From positions 1 through 32,763 of the forward strand of contig CANGZO010000002.1 of NCBI GenBank assembly GCA_947458305.1: 32,763 nucleotides of DNA, given 5' to 3'. Shown piece after piece: positions 1 to 9,207 of this stretch (within the stretch, counting starts at the first letter, position 1; every line of letters begins with the position of its first letter). Source of the DNA: Comamonadaceae bacterium. GTDB lineage: Bacteria > Pseudomonadota > Gammaproteobacteria > Burkholderiales > Burkholderiaceae_C. The notes beneath the pieces were generated by a model, which worked only from the letters and a program-made list of their open reading frames with translations, was not told the DNA's origin and did not search any database. The position numbers and the translations under genes were made by a program.

Positions 1-77
1 AACTGGGCCAACTGCTTGAAATCGCCGGTATCGGCCACCACCGTGGTGAATTGCTTGAGGGCGTCGAGTTGGTTCAT
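1..77 (-). CDS. tal: transaldolase, N-terminal fragment (continues off the left edge)
   Basis: Minus strand from ATG at 75-77 reads [25 protein letters not shown], typical TalB N-terminus; divergent from zwf. Confidence 0.8.
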   Translation of the reverse strand, partial: MNQLDALKQFTTVVADTGDFKQLAQ

Positions 78-117
78 GGTCGTTACAAAAATCAAACTTG
101 AATTATCCATGAAACAA

Positions 118-148
118 AGTTACATTACAAAGTCAATTTTATGTAACT
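118..148. promoter_or_regulatory. inverted repeat AGTTACAT-N15-ATGTAACT in the tal/zwf intergenic region (candidate regulator operator, possibly HexR)
   Basis: Perfect 8-bp arms at 118-125 and 141-148, ending about 10 nt before the zwf ATG; an RpiR/HexR-type gene lies downstream. Confidence 0.4.
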
Positions 149-158
149 CTAAAACAGC

Positions 159-1622
159 ATGGCTTTTGATTTGGTTTTCTTTGGCGGCACCGGCGATCTG
201 GTCTGGCGCAAACTCATGCCCGCGCTGTTTCAAGCCTTTCGCCACGGCAGTTTGCCCGAAGGCGGCCGCATCATCGGCGTGGGGCGCGATGAGCTGAGCG
301 ACGAGCAATACCGCCAGCGCATCCAGTCGCGCTTCGAACAAGTCGATGGCGACAAGCGCCCCCAAGCCGAAGAGTTCGCTGAATTTGCCAGCTTGCTTTG
401 TTATGTGCGCATGGACCTGTCCCAGCCCGCGTCCTACGCAGCGCTCGCCAAGCGCCTGGCCGAGCGCGAGACCGACAGCGTGGTGATGTACTTGTCCACC
501 GCGCCCAGCCTGTTCACCACGGTGTGCGAGCAACTGGCCGCCAACGGCCTGAACACATCCAAGACGCGCATCGTGCTGGAAAAGCCGCTGGGGCACGACC
601 TGGCGTCCAACCGCTCGATCAACGCGGCCGTCGGCAAGGCCTTCAAAGAGCAACAGATCTTCCGCATCGACCATTACCTGGGCAAGCCCGCGGTGCAAAA
701 CCTGTTTGCCCTGCGCTTTGGCAACGCCTTGTTTGAGCCCCTGTGGCGGCGCGAGCACATCGCCAACATCCAGATCACCATGGCCGAAGAATTGGGCGTG
801 GAAAAGCGTGGCGGCTTTTACGAGACCACTGGCGCCTTGCGTGACATGGTGCAAAACCATGCCCTGCAACTGCTGTGCGCCATCGCGATGGAGCCGCCCA
901 TCAACGCCCACGCCGACGCGATCCGCGACGAAAAGCTCAAGGTGCTGCGCGCCCTCAAACGCTGGACGCCCGAGACCCTGAGCCAGCACGTCATTCGCGG
1001 CCAGTACAGCGCGGGCAATGTGTTCGGTCAGTCTGTGCCCGGCTACCGCGATGAAACTGGCGTCAGTGCCCAAAGCAGCACCGAAACCTTCGTGGCCCTG
1101 CGTACCGAAATCGCCAACTGGCGCTGGGCGGGCGTGCCCTTTTACATCCGCACCGGCAAACGCATGGCCTCGCGTGAGGCGCACATCGAAATCAACTTCC
1201 GCCCCACGCCGCACGAAATTTTCAAAAGCCCCATGGGTCAAGCCAACAAACTGGTGATCCACCTGCAACCCAAAGACGGGCTGGAGCTGCACCTGTTTGC
1301 CCAAGGTCAGAGCAAACGCGGCCCAGGCAGTGGCGGCGCCACCTTGAGCCCGGTGCACCTGGACTTGGACTTTGACAAACGCTTTGGCAGCCAGCGTGTG
1401 GGTGCCTACGAGCGCTTGCTGCTCGATGTGCTGGACGGGCGTTTGAACTTGTTTGTGCGCAGCGACGAACAAGAAGAGGCCTGGCGTTGGGTCGAGCCCA
1501 TCTTGCAACACTGGCAAAACGACACCATCGGCCCCCGCCCCTACGCTGCAGGCACCTGGGGCCCTAGCGCGTCCAGCGCGATGATCGCGCGCGACGGCTT
1601 TTGCTGGTCCGAAGAAGTCTGA
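159..1622 (+). CDS. zwf: glucose-6-phosphate 1-dehydrogenase
   Basis: 487 aa; FFGGTGDLVWRKLMPALF dinucleotide-binding motif and RIDHYLGKPAVQN active-site motif. Confidence 0.96.
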   Translation: MAFDLVFFGGTGDLVWRKLMPALFQAFRHGSLPEGGRIIGVGRDELSDEQYRQRIQSRFEQVDGDKRPQAEEFAEFASLLCYVRMDLSQPASYAALAKRLAERETDSVVMYLSTAPSLFTTVCEQLAANGLNTSKTRIVLEKPLGHDLASNRSINAAVGKAFKEQQIFRIDHYLGKPAVQNLFALRFGNALFEPLWRREHIANIQITMAEELGVEKRGGFYETTGALRDMVQNHALQLLCAIAMEPPINAHADAIRDEKLKVLRALKRWTPETLSQHVIRGQYSAGNVFGQSVPGYRDETGVSAQSSTETFVALRTEIANWRWAGVPFYIRTGKRMASREAHIEINFRPTPHEIFKSPMGQANKLVIHLQPKDGLELHLFAQGQSKRGPGSGGATLSPVHLDLDFDKRFGSQRVGAYERLLLDVLDGRLNLFVRSDEQEEAWRWVEPILQHWQNDTIGPRPYAAGTWGPSASSAMIARDGFCWSEEV

Positions 1623-1636
1623 CAAGGAAACGCCCC

Positions 1637-2482
1637 ATGCTTGACCGCATCAAAGCCTGCCTGCCCTCCTTGGCCCCGGCCGAACAACGCGTGGGCCAAC
1701 TCGTGCTGGCCGACCCTCGGGCCTTTGCCAACTTGCCCGTGACCGAGTTGGCCGACCGCGCCCATGTGAGCAAACCCACGGTGGTGCGCTTTTGCCGCAG
1801 CGTGGGTTACGACGGCTTGTCTGACTTCAAACTCAAGCTGGCGGGCAGCGTGAGCGAAGGCGTGCCCTTCATCCACCGCAGCGTGGACGCCGACGACAAG
1901 ACCAGCGACATCGCGGTCAAAGTCATCGACAACACCGTGGCCGCCTTTTTAAAGTACCGCAACGACGCCAGCTCGTTCGCACTCGAAAATGCCGCGAAGG
2001 CCCTGGCCGCCACCCAAAAAACCAAGCACCGCATCGAGTTTTACGGCGTGGGCAACTCCGGCATCGTGGCGCAAGACGCGCAGCACAAATTCTTCCGTCT
2101 GGGCGTGAACGCCATCGCCTACAGCGACGGCCACATGCAGGTCATGAGCGCTTCCATGCTGCAGCCGGGTGACTGCGCCGTCATCATCTCCAACTCGGGC
2201 CGCACCCGCGACCTGATGGACGCCTGCGACATCGCCCGCAAACAAGGCGCCACCACCATCGTCATCACCGCCAGCGGCTCGCCCCTGGCCAGCGCCGGGC
2301 ACATCCACCTGACGGCAGACCACCCCGAGGGCTATGACAAATACAGCCCCATGGTCTCGCGGCTGCTGCACCTGCTCATCATCGACATCCTGGCCACCAC
2401 CGTGGCCCTGCGGATTGGTGAAGCGCTGCAACCGGCCCTGCGCGACATGAAGAAAAACCTGAGCAGCAAGCGCTACACCTGA
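1637..2482 (+). CDS. hexR: RpiR-family transcriptional regulator (HTH_6 + SIS), HexR-like
   Basis: MLDRIKACLPSLAPAEQRVGQLVL...SKPTVVRFCRSVGYDGLSDFKLKLA HTH and SIS domain (GVGNSGIVAQDAQHKFFRLG); downstream of zwf. Confidence 0.85.
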   Translation: MLDRIKACLPSLAPAEQRVGQLVLADPRAFANLPVTELADRAHVSKPTVVRFCRSVGYDGLSDFKLKLAGSVSEGVPFIHRSVDADDKTSDIAVKVIDNTVAAFLKYRNDASSFALENAAKALAATQKTKHRIEFYGVGNSGIVAQDAQHKFFRLGVNAIAYSDGHMQVMSASMLQPGDCAVIISNSGRTRDLMDACDIARKQGATTIVITASGSPLASAGHIHLTADHPEGYDKYSPMVSRLLHLLIIDILATTVALRIGEALQPALRDMKKNLSSKRYT

Positions 2483-2605
2483 GTCTCGGGCTGACAACAG
2501 GCCAAGTGCACCCCCACCCCGGTAAAATCTCGCTTTTGCCAGCCTACACAGGGCTTGGCCACCTCGGGGGCTGCTTGGCCACCCGCACGATCTTCAGGAC
2601 CCCTT

Positions 2606-4234
2606 GTGACCTACGCCCACGAAACCCGGCGCCGCCGGACTTTTGCCATCATTTCGCACCCCGACGCCGGTAAGACCACGCTGACCGAAAAGCTGCTGTT
2701 GTTCTCGGGCGCGATCCAGATCGCCGGCTCGGTCAAGGCCCGCAAGGCCTCGCGCCACGCCACATCGGACTGGATGGAAATCGAAAAGCAACGTGGCATC
2801 TCGGTGGCATCCTCCGTCATGCAAATGCTCTACCGCGAGCATGTCATCAACCTGCTCGACACGCCCGGCCACAAAGACTTCAGCGAGGACACTTACCGCG
2901 TGCTCACCGCGGTGGACTCGGCCCTGATGGTGATCGACGCGGCCAACGGTGTGGAAGCCCAGACCCGCCGCCTGATCGAGGTGTGCCGTCAACGCGACAC
3001 GCCCATCATCACGTTTGTGAACAAGATGGACCGCGAGGTGCGCGACCCGCTCGACATCCTCGACGAGGTCGAGCGCGAGCTGGGCATGCCCTGCGTGCCC
3101 ATGACTTGGCCTGTGGGCCAAGGCAAATCGTTTGGCGGCATCATCAACCTGCGCACGCAGGCCATGACGGTGTTCGACTCTGGCAGCGAACGCCTGCCGC
3201 AAGACTTTGAAACCATTCCCCTCACCGAGCAAGCCCAACTGGCCGAGCGCTTTGGCCTGGAATGGCAAACCGCCATGGACAGCATGGAACTGGCCACGGG
3301 CGCATCGCCCGCATTTGACGAAGCGGCCTTTTTGGCGGGCAAACAAACGCCTGTGTTCTTTGGCTCCGGCGTGAACAACTTCGGTGTGATGGAAGTGCTG
3401 GACGCCTTGGTGGACTTGGCCCCCGCGCCCAAGCCCCGCACCAGCAACCTGCTGGTCAACAAGCAGCCCGTGGTCAAAGAAATCCAGCCCGAAGACAGCG
3501 CGTTCTCGGGCGTGGTGTTCAAGGTGCAAGCCAACATGGACGCCAACCACCGCGACCGCATCGCCTTTGTGCGCATGGCTTCGGGCAAATATACGCCCGG
3601 CATGAAGCTCAAGGTGCAGCGCACCGCCAAGGAACTGCGCCCGACCAGCGTGGTCACTTTCCTCTCGCAACGGCGCGAAGCGGTGGACGAAGCCTATGCG
3701 GGTGACATCATTGGCTTTACGACCCACGGCGGTGTGCAGCTGGGCGACACCATCACCGACGGCGCCAATTTGCAATTCACCGGCCTGCCCTTCTTTGCAC
3801 CCGAACTCTTCATGACCGTGATCCTGAAGAACCCGCTGCGCACCAAGCAACTGCAAACTGGACTCGACCAATTGGGTGAAGAAGGCGCGATCCAGGTCTT
3901 CAAACCCGAAATCGGCGGCCCCATGCTGCTGGGCGCGGTCGGTCAGCTGCAGTTTGAAGTGGTGCAACACCGCCTGAAAGCCGAATACGACTGCGATGTG
4001 CGTCTGGAAGGCTGCCAGTACACCGGCGCCCGCTGGATCACGGCCGACACCCCGGCCGAGCTGCGCGAATTCACCAACGCCTACCCCCAACGCATGTCAC
4101 TCGACGCGGCGGGCACGCTGGCCTATCTGTGCACCAGCCCGTATGACGTGCGCCTGGCGCAAGAGCGCTTTCCCAAGATCCACTTCCACCCGCTGCGCGA
4201 GCACGCGGGCTTGGCGTTGGGCTCAGCGGGTTGA
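2606..4234 (+). CDS. prfC: peptide chain release factor 3
   Basis: GTG start; TFAIISHPDAGKTTLTEKLLLFSGAIQIAGSVKARK, DTPGHKDFSEDTYRVL, NKMDRE GTPase motifs. Confidence 0.96.
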   Translation: MTYAHETRRRRTFAIISHPDAGKTTLTEKLLLFSGAIQIAGSVKARKASRHATSDWMEIEKQRGISVASSVMQMLYREHVINLLDTPGHKDFSEDTYRVLTAVDSALMVIDAANGVEAQTRRLIEVCRQRDTPIITFVNKMDREVRDPLDILDEVERELGMPCVPMTWPVGQGKSFGGIINLRTQAMTVFDSGSERLPQDFETIPLTEQAQLAERFGLEWQTAMDSMELATGASPAFDEAAFLAGKQTPVFFGSGVNNFGVMEVLDALVDLAPAPKPRTSNLLVNKQPVVKEIQPEDSAFSGVVFKVQANMDANHRDRIAFVRMASGKYTPGMKLKVQRTAKELRPTSVVTFLSQRREAVDEAYAGDIIGFTTHGGVQLGDTITDGANLQFTGLPFFAPELFMTVILKNPLRTKQLQTGLDQLGEEGAIQVFKPEIGGPMLLGAVGQLQFEVVQHRLKAEYDCDVRLEGCQYTGARWITADTPAELREFTNAYPQRMSLDAAGTLAYLCTSPYDVRLAQERFPKIHFHPLREHAGLALGSAG

Positions 4235-4248
4235 TGACTTGATTAATT

Positions 4249-4269
4249 AATCGGGATCTGACCCCAATT
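4249..4269 (+). repeat. GGGATCTGACCCC-type near-palindrome, copy 1 (AATCGGGATCTGACCCCAATT)
   Basis: Direct read; one of eight same-orientation copies. Confidence 0.95.
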
Positions 4270-4297
4270 ACTGCTGCGATTCCCGCAAGCCCGTCTC

Positions 4298-4624
4298 TTA
4301 TCTCGGCAAGCCGAGATGCACCTTGATGGCGTCTTCGACGGCCAGCATATCGGCCTTGACGAGACTTCCCAGCTGGGTTTTCAGCCTGGCCTTGTCAGCA
4401 GCCATGATCTGGTCGGCCATGGCCTTGCTGGCCTGTCCTTCAACAGTCACAACAGCCTCGCCTGGATAGGCCCTGCCCGTGTTGCTTGTCAGCGGCACCA
4501 CCACCACCCGGGCTAGGTTCCTGTTCGCTGCATCGTTGCTCACGATGACTGCAGGGCGGGTTTTCTTGATTTCCGTACCCAGCGCTGGATCGAATTCAAC
4601 CCACCAGACATCACCGCGCTTCAT
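4298..4624 (-). CDS. type II toxin, PemK/MazF family
   Basis: MKRGDVWWVEFDPALGTEIKKTRPAVIVSND...VVVPLTS; overlaps upstream antitoxin ORF. Confidence 0.92.
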   Translation of the reverse strand: MKRGDVWWVEFDPALGTEIKKTRPAVIVSNDAANRNLARVVVVPLTSNTGRAYPGEAVVTVEGQASKAMADQIMAADKARLKTQLGSLVKADMLAVEDAIKVHLGLPR

Positions 4625-4841
4625 TGGCCATGTCCTTCGCCAGTGCGTTGGTCCATTCCATCGCTTCGGCTTCACGTGTCTGGTCTTCGGCCATGGCCTT
4701 GTACCCGTCATCGAGGGACTTCCCCAGGACGTGCGGACGCAGCAAGTCCTCGATGAATTGGCTCATCTTCCGCTTGCCAATCGTGCGCCACAGTCCTTCA
4801 TAGACCGCCTCATCGAGCGTGATGGTCATCTTCTTGTGCAT
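4611..4841 (-). CDS. MazE-like/RHH antitoxin
   Basis: 76 aa MHKKMTITLDEAVYEGLWRTIGKRKMSQFIEDLLRPHV; overlaps the MazF start. Confidence 0.8.
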   Translation of the reverse strand: MHKKMTITLDEAVYEGLWRTIGKRKMSQFIEDLLRPHVLGKSLDDGYKAMAEDQTREAEAMEWTNALAKDMANEAR

Positions 4842-4916
4842 GATCGTCCTTGAACACGTTGTACGTATACATTATAAGACTGCCATGCCAACTGGCATAG
4901 GGGACGATTACCCCAG

Positions 4917-5678
4917 TTACCTCGTCACTCCATACACCCACAAACCCAGCCACTCGTGCAAAGCCGTCTGCCAAAGCAGCAGGCTGCGCGCCAACGAGTA
5001 CTCGGTCCAAGGCGTATCGGCGCCGGTTCTGAAGTCAACCGGGTAAGGCGTGACGCAGCAGCCCACGGACTCAAACTCGGGCAATGACCGGGGCATGTGC
5101 CAGGCCGAAGTCACCAACAACCAAGGCTGGCGGCAGCGCTCGCCCAAAAGCGCCGCCACTTGTTGGGCGTTTTCTCGGGTGGTGCGCGAACCGCCTTCCA
5201 AGCGCACACGGGCCATGTCCACACCCTGTTCTTCATAAAAAACCTTGGCCAATTCGGACTCGGTCACCCCGGTGGTCAGCAACCGCCCCTCTCCACCCGC
5301 AAACACCAAAGTCAGCTGCGGGTGCTGCCGCATCCATCCCACTGGCACGGTCATGCGCTCAGCTGCCTCACCAAGTGGCACCTGCCCATGCGCTTGGTAA
5401 CTGCCAGGATGCTGCGTCGCCCCGCCCAACACGATCACGCCCACATGTTCCCCCACAGAAGCACGACTGGGCACCGGGTAACGGTTTTCCAGAGCGCGCA
5501 ACAAAGCCTGGGGCGCCGACTCAAAGCCCAGCAGCCCCAACACCACCAAGCCACTCCACAGCATGGCCATCGCCAGCTTGCGCCACCGCAGCAGTATCAG
5601 CAAAGCCATCGCCCACCACAGCGCCAACCAAAACATGGGCTGGGTGATAGCGGTGAGCAATTTAGAGAAAACAAACAT
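4917..5678 (-). CDS. YdcF/ElyC (DUF218) membrane-anchored envelope protein
   Basis: N-terminal TM segments; VIVLGGATQ, AGGEGRL, SRTTRENAQ, LVTSAWHMPRS motifs. Confidence 0.88.
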   Translation of the reverse strand: MFVFSKLLTAITQPMFWLALWWAMALLILLRWRKLAMAMLWSGLVVLGLLGFESAPQALLRALENRYPVPSRASVGEHVGVIVLGGATQHPGSYQAHGQVPLGEAAERMTVPVGWMRQHPQLTLVFAGGEGRLLTTGVTESELAKVFYEEQGVDMARVRLEGGSRTTRENAQQVAALLGERCRQPWLLVTSAWHMPRSLPEFESVGCCVTPYPVDFRTGADTPWTEYSLARSLLLWQTALHEWLGLWVYGVTR

Positions 5679-5706
5679 GGGGAAATTTTAGGAGAGCATC
5701 AACAAG

Positions 5707-5728
5707 AAAAGAGCCTGGCGGCTCTTTT
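5707..5728. terminator. AAAAGAGCC-TGGC-GGCTCTTTT bidirectional terminator-like hairpin
   Basis: Perfect stem with A/T tracts; 5 nt before repeat copy 2. Confidence 0.75.
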
Positions 5729-5733
5729 GAAAC

Positions 5734-5754
5734 AATTGGGATCTGACCCCAATT
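5734..5754 (+). repeat. GGGATCTGACCCC-type near-palindrome, copy 2
   Basis: AATTGGGATCTGACCCCAATT. Confidence 0.95.
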
Positions 5755-5793
5755 TACGGTCAAAGCTCCGCTTCAGGGGGCTGACCCGGCTGT

Positions 5794-6063
5794 TCATAGA
5801 TTTCGGGCTGCGTGATGCAATCTCAAAATTTCAACATCGTCGCCACGTACGCGGTAAATGGCGATGTATTTATTGTGCAGGACCAGCTCACGCGTGCCGG
5901 GAACGCGACCAGCCCGGCCCATGCCAGGATGAGCCTGAAGTTTGGTCACAGCGGCCTGCAACTCCATCACAAAGCTGGTGGCGCGGGTCGGATTGTCTTT
6001 GGCGATAAAACCAGCGATTTCATCAACAGACGCGAGCGCTGCCTTGGTCCATTTGATCAACAT
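5794..6063 (-). CDS. RelE/ParE family toxin
   Basis: MLIKWTKAALASVDEIAGFIAKDNPTRATSF...RVPGTRELVLHNKYIAIYRVRGDDVEILRLHHAARN. Confidence 0.92.
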   Translation of the reverse strand: MLIKWTKAALASVDEIAGFIAKDNPTRATSFVMELQAAVTKLQAHPGMGRAGRVPGTRELVLHNKYIAIYRVRGDDVEILRLHHAARNL

Positions 6064-6066
6064 GAA

Positions 6067-6303
6067 TCAAGCGCCGTATTTGGCAAATACCGCTTTGACC
6101 TGCTTGTCGGTTGCGAATTCGCCTGCATCGGCCTCCTTAATGCCTTCGTGAATGTCACGAATCTGCCAGGATTCACTTTGCACATAGTGGGTCAGCGCAT
6201 CGATGGCCAAAAAGCTCTTGGTCCGTGCGGTCGCCTTGGCCAGCTCTTCGATTTGGTTGTAAAGCGCCTCGGGCAGGCGTACGTTGATGGTTCTGGCGGT
6301 CAT
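6067..6303 (-). CDS. CopG/RHH antitoxin (ParD-like)
   Basis: MTARTINVRLPEALYNQIEELAKATARTKSFLAIDALTHYV; directly upstream of the ParE-like gene. Confidence 0.9.
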   Translation of the reverse strand: MTARTINVRLPEALYNQIEELAKATARTKSFLAIDALTHYVQSESWQIRDIHEGIKEADAGEFATDKQVKAVFAKYGA

Positions 6304-6425
6304 TGCAACACTCCTGTACACATGTAATACAACAAATTATCCACTTCACAAAGCCAAAGGTCAAAGCGGTCGTCGATTTCTCCATGCCCGAGGCACAAGG
6401 CAAATCCATGGCCGCCTCGATTCGA

Positions 6426-6451
6426 TCATCGCGGGGCACGAAGCGATCCAT
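6426..6451. repeat. half copy of the TCATCGCGaGGCACGAAGCGATCtAT element
   Basis: TCATCGCGGGGCACGAAGCGATCCAT matches the left arm of the element at 9154-9207. Confidence 0.8.
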
Positions 6452-6464
6452 CCCCCACAACCCC

Positions 6465-6481
6465 GGGATCTGACCCCAATT
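6465..6481 (+). repeat. GGGATCTGACCCC-type repeat, copy 3 (left arm truncated)
   Basis: GGGATCTGACCCCAATT. Confidence 0.93.
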
Positions 6482-6545
6482 TCACTTCGCGCAAAAAACT
6501 TCGGCATCACAGACCGCGCAGCAAGCCCCTGGGCGCGCAACAAAC

Positions 6546-6566
6546 AATTGGGATCTGACCCCAATT
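6546..6566 (+). repeat. GGGATCTGACCCC-type near-palindrome, copy 4
   Basis: AATTGGGATCTGACCCCAATT, 81 bp after copy 3. Confidence 0.95.
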
Positions 6567-6641
6567 ACTTATAGCCAAATAAAAATAAACGCTCATATAT
6601 GAGTTGCTAAAATCCATAGAGGGCCATAAAATGCGTCTTAA

Positions 6642-6977
6642 ATGAAATCCTTGTCTCCTGTACCGCTGCCTGTCAGGCGCAGCCTGACCCGTCTGGGCCA
6701 AGCGATTTCGCTTGCGCGTCGGCGCAGACACCTGACACAAGAAGATCTGGCAGAACGCATTGGCGCATCTGTCCACACCGTGCGGCGAATGGAGGTTGGC
6801 CACCCTGGCACCGCACTGGTTCATTTCGCCCGGGCCTTGCAGGTGTTTGGCGAGCTCGACAAACTCGATCAACTCCTGGACACCCCCCAAGACACCATTG
6901 GCTTGACCTTGATGGATGAGCAGTTGCCCCAGCGCGTTCGCAAGTCCCGCAAGTCACCAGAGTCAGGAGCGTTTTGA
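6642..6977 (+). CDS. hipB: HipB-like XRE antitoxin
   Basis: HTH_XRE (LGQAISLARRRRHLTQEDLAERIGASVHTVRRMEVG); immediately upstream of hipA. Confidence 0.85.
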   Translation: MKSLSPVPLPVRRSLTRLGQAISLARRRRHLTQEDLAERIGASVHTVRRMEVGHPGTALVHFARALQVFGELDKLDQLLDTPQDTIGLTLMDEQLPQRVRKSRKSPESGAF

Positions 6978-8257
6978 TGGCCACAAAACCTGCATTCAAA
7001 CAGGCGAGGCAGCGCACGCAGTTGAACGTCTTTCTTGGCAAGGCGGAAAAACCGCTGGGTCGGCTCAGCTTCATCAAGGACGGGCAACGGGAGTTCTCTC
7101 AATTCGCCTACAGCGACGATTGGCTGGCAGATGCCCAGTTCTTCGATGTCTCTCCTGACCTCAACCGCCAAAGCGGCTACCAACTGCGTAAGCCTCCGAC
7201 CAAGAACGACACCTGCTTCTTTTTGGCCTTGGCTGATACCGAGCCAGATGCGTGGGGGCGCAGGGTGATCGCGCGCGCGCATGCCAAGGCACGTGCCAAA
7301 GATGCGTCGCTCGGGCCACTGACCGAAGCGAACTATCTCGCTTGTGTCGATGATTTCAGCCGAGTGGGCGCACTGCGGCTGCGAGATGAGAACGGGCACT
7401 ACCTGCGCAGCGTGGCCGATGGTGCGCGATCAACGCCCGCATTTTTGGAGCTGGAAAAAATCCTCCTCGCCTCCCGCGCAGTGGAAGTGAGCCAAGAAAC
7501 AGCCGAAGACTTGGCCTACCTTCAGGGCAAAGGAACATCCCTGGGCGGCATGCGCCCCAAATGCACCATCCTGGATTCAGATGGCGCTTTGTCGCTCGGC
7601 AAGTTTCCCAGCGTGAACGATGAGCGCTCTGTCACCCGTGGCGAGGTGTTGGCACTGCGACTGGCCCAACTGGCAGGCATTGACAGTGCTCAAGCACGGA
7701 TCGTGATGGTGCAGGACCAACCCGTTGCCATGATTCGACGCTTTGACCGCACATCCGAACAAAATCGCATCCCTTACATTTCGGGCGCAACGCTGCTACA
7801 AGCCAACCGCGACGACGAGCATTCGTACACGGAAATCATCGATGTGATGCGCTCCAAGTGCGAGAACTTCAGGGATGACGCCAGGCAGTTGTGGCGACGG
7901 TTGGTGTTCAACCACCTGATCACGAATGTGGACGATCACTTGCAGAACATCGGGTTCCTGTACAACGGAAACAACCAGTGGCGACTGGCGCCTGCTTTTG
8001 ATTTGAACCCTTTTCCCGACAAGGAGTCGGAATCCAAAACCTGGCTCAGCGAAGACAGTGGACCGATCACCTCAATACAGCAACTGCTAGGTCAAGCCGC
8101 TCGCTTCGAGTTATCACAGCCCCAAGCGAAATCCATCCTTGAAGAGGTGGCCTCAGCAGTCAAGCGATGGAAAGATGTAGCGACCTCAGCAGAAGTTGGA
8201 CTGCAGGTGCACGAACTCAATGACTTCAAGCCCGCATTCAAAATCGACATCAAATAA
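6977..8257 (+). CDS. hipA: HipA-family serine/threonine kinase toxin
   Basis: GKGTSLGGMRPKC Gly-rich loop, NHLITNVDDHLQNIGF catalytic and LAPAFDLNP metal-binding motifs. Confidence 0.93.
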   Translation: MATKPAFKQARQRTQLNVFLGKAEKPLGRLSFIKDGQREFSQFAYSDDWLADAQFFDVSPDLNRQSGYQLRKPPTKNDTCFFLALADTEPDAWGRRVIARAHAKARAKDASLGPLTEANYLACVDDFSRVGALRLRDENGHYLRSVADGARSTPAFLELEKILLASRAVEVSQETAEDLAYLQGKGTSLGGMRPKCTILDSDGALSLGKFPSVNDERSVTRGEVLALRLAQLAGIDSAQARIVMVQDQPVAMIRRFDRTSEQNRIPYISGATLLQANRDDEHSYTEIIDVMRSKCENFRDDARQLWRRLVFNHLITNVDDHLQNIGFLYNGNNQWRLAPAFDLNPFPDKESESKTWLSEDSGPITSIQQLLGQAARFELSQPQAKSILEEVASAVKRWKDVATSAEVGLQVHELNDFKPAFKIDIK

Positions 8258-8288
8258 GCAAGAAAATCAGAGCGACTTTTGCAGCCAT
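8250..8288 (-). other. micro-ORF MAAKVALIFLLI within a repeated segment
   Basis: Starts inside a 35-bp segment repeated at 9273-9307. Confidence 0.3.
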
Positions 8289-8299
8289 ACAGAATCAAT
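8265..8299. repeat. 35-bp direct repeat, left copy flanking the HigBA (Gp49) module
   Basis: AATCAGAGCGACTTTTGCAGCCATACAGAATCAAT; 31/35 identical to 9273-9307. Confidence 0.8.
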
Positions 8300-8376
8300 C
8301 ACTATAAGGGTTTGCATAGCGCTTCACCTGTCGTTCAAGGAGCCCCATAGGGCTCGTGGAGTGTTTGAATTACCTA

Positions 8377-8697
8377 TCAAGCAAAAACGACACTGATTCG
8401 TCCAGTGGCGCGAGAACGGGATGGCTTACACACCACTATTTGAACATCCCGGCCCAGCCGGTTCATACACTCCAGCATCTTCGCTTCGCTGATGCCTCGA
8501 AACTGACCACGCAGCATGCCCGAAAGCTTGGGCTGGGGCATACCCAGAATCTCAGCAGCCTGAGTTTGGGTCAGGTGGCGGTGTTTGATGATTTCACCAA
8601 TTTTGGCGGCCAGTGTCGCCTTAACCTGCATCTCGGCAGCATCGGGCAAACCAAGGTCCTCGTAGACATTGGCCGATCCTGTTTCAATCTCGATCAT
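8377..8697 (-). CDS. HigA-like XRE antitoxin
   Basis: MIEIETGSANVYEDLGLPDAAEMQVKATLAAKIGEIIKHRHLTQTQAAEILGMPQPKLSGMLRGQFRGIS. Confidence 0.88.
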   Translation of the reverse strand: MIEIETGSANVYEDLGLPDAAEMQVKATLAAKIGEIIKHRHLTQTQAAEILGMPQPKLSGMLRGQFRGISEAKMLECMNRLGRDVQIVVCKPSRSRATGRISVVFA

Positions 8698-8698
8698 T

Positions 8699-9055
8699 TC
8701 AGGCTCCTTTGGCATGCGCTTGCGCTGCCTTCAAACGTTCACGAATCAGATCCATGTCTTGCTTTGGGGTTTCGATGCCTTTGGTGGACTTCTTTTGGAA
8801 ACAGTGCAAGACGTACACCCTCTCGGCGATCTTGACCGTGTAAACGGCACGGTATGTATCGCCCATGTGGTCTTCAACCACTTCCAAAACACTGGCACCA
8901 CCAAAACCCTTCAGCGGCTTGGCGTGTTCATACTTTTTGCCTGACTGCGCCAGATGCAAGGCAAAGCCGAAGACGTCGACGACGTCGCTTGGCATGGCAA
9001 GGAGATCCTTCTTTGAGGACCCCACCCAGTGCAGTGGCTTCAGATAATCAGACAT
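8699..9055 (-). CDS. phage-derived Gp49-like/HigB (RelE superfamily) toxin
   Basis: LHWVGSSKKDLLAMPSDVVDVFGFALHLAQSGKK...YRAVYTVKIAERVYVLHCFQKKSTKGIETPKQD. Confidence 0.9.
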   Translation of the reverse strand: MSDYLKPLHWVGSSKKDLLAMPSDVVDVFGFALHLAQSGKKYEHAKPLKGFGGASVLEVVEDHMGDTYRAVYTVKIAERVYVLHCFQKKSTKGIETPKQDMDLIRERLKAAQAHAKGA

Positions 9056-9153
9056 CCTTGAATTATATCCATATAGGTCTAAAACGTTGCCCCTGCAGAA
9101 TTCATTTCAAGCCTCCCCCTCTGTCACGATAGTTGTCCTATTTCTAGCTCCCC

Positions 9154-9207
9154 GTCATCGCGAGGCACGAAGCGATCTATAGATTGCCGCGCTTCGCTCG
9201 CAATGAC
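9154..9207. repeat. palindromic element GTCATCGCGAGGCACGAAGCGATCTAT/AGATTGCCGCGCTTCGCTCGCAATGAC
   Basis: Two imperfectly complementary 27-nt arms read directly. Confidence 0.85.

Noticed and set aside
120-1625. Long minus-strand ORF (501 aa) opposite zwf, and similar antisense ORFs opposite prfC, SLBB, Wzz, manC and gmd
   Set aside because: Shadow ORFs expected in GC-rich coding DNA; low-complexity, His/Gly/Ala/Gln-rich translations without recognisable motifs, opposite clear conserved genes.
8333-8362. Hairpin AAGGAGCCCCATAGGGCTCGTGGAG as a terminator
   Set aside because: Imperfect stem and no clear T tract; insufficient support.
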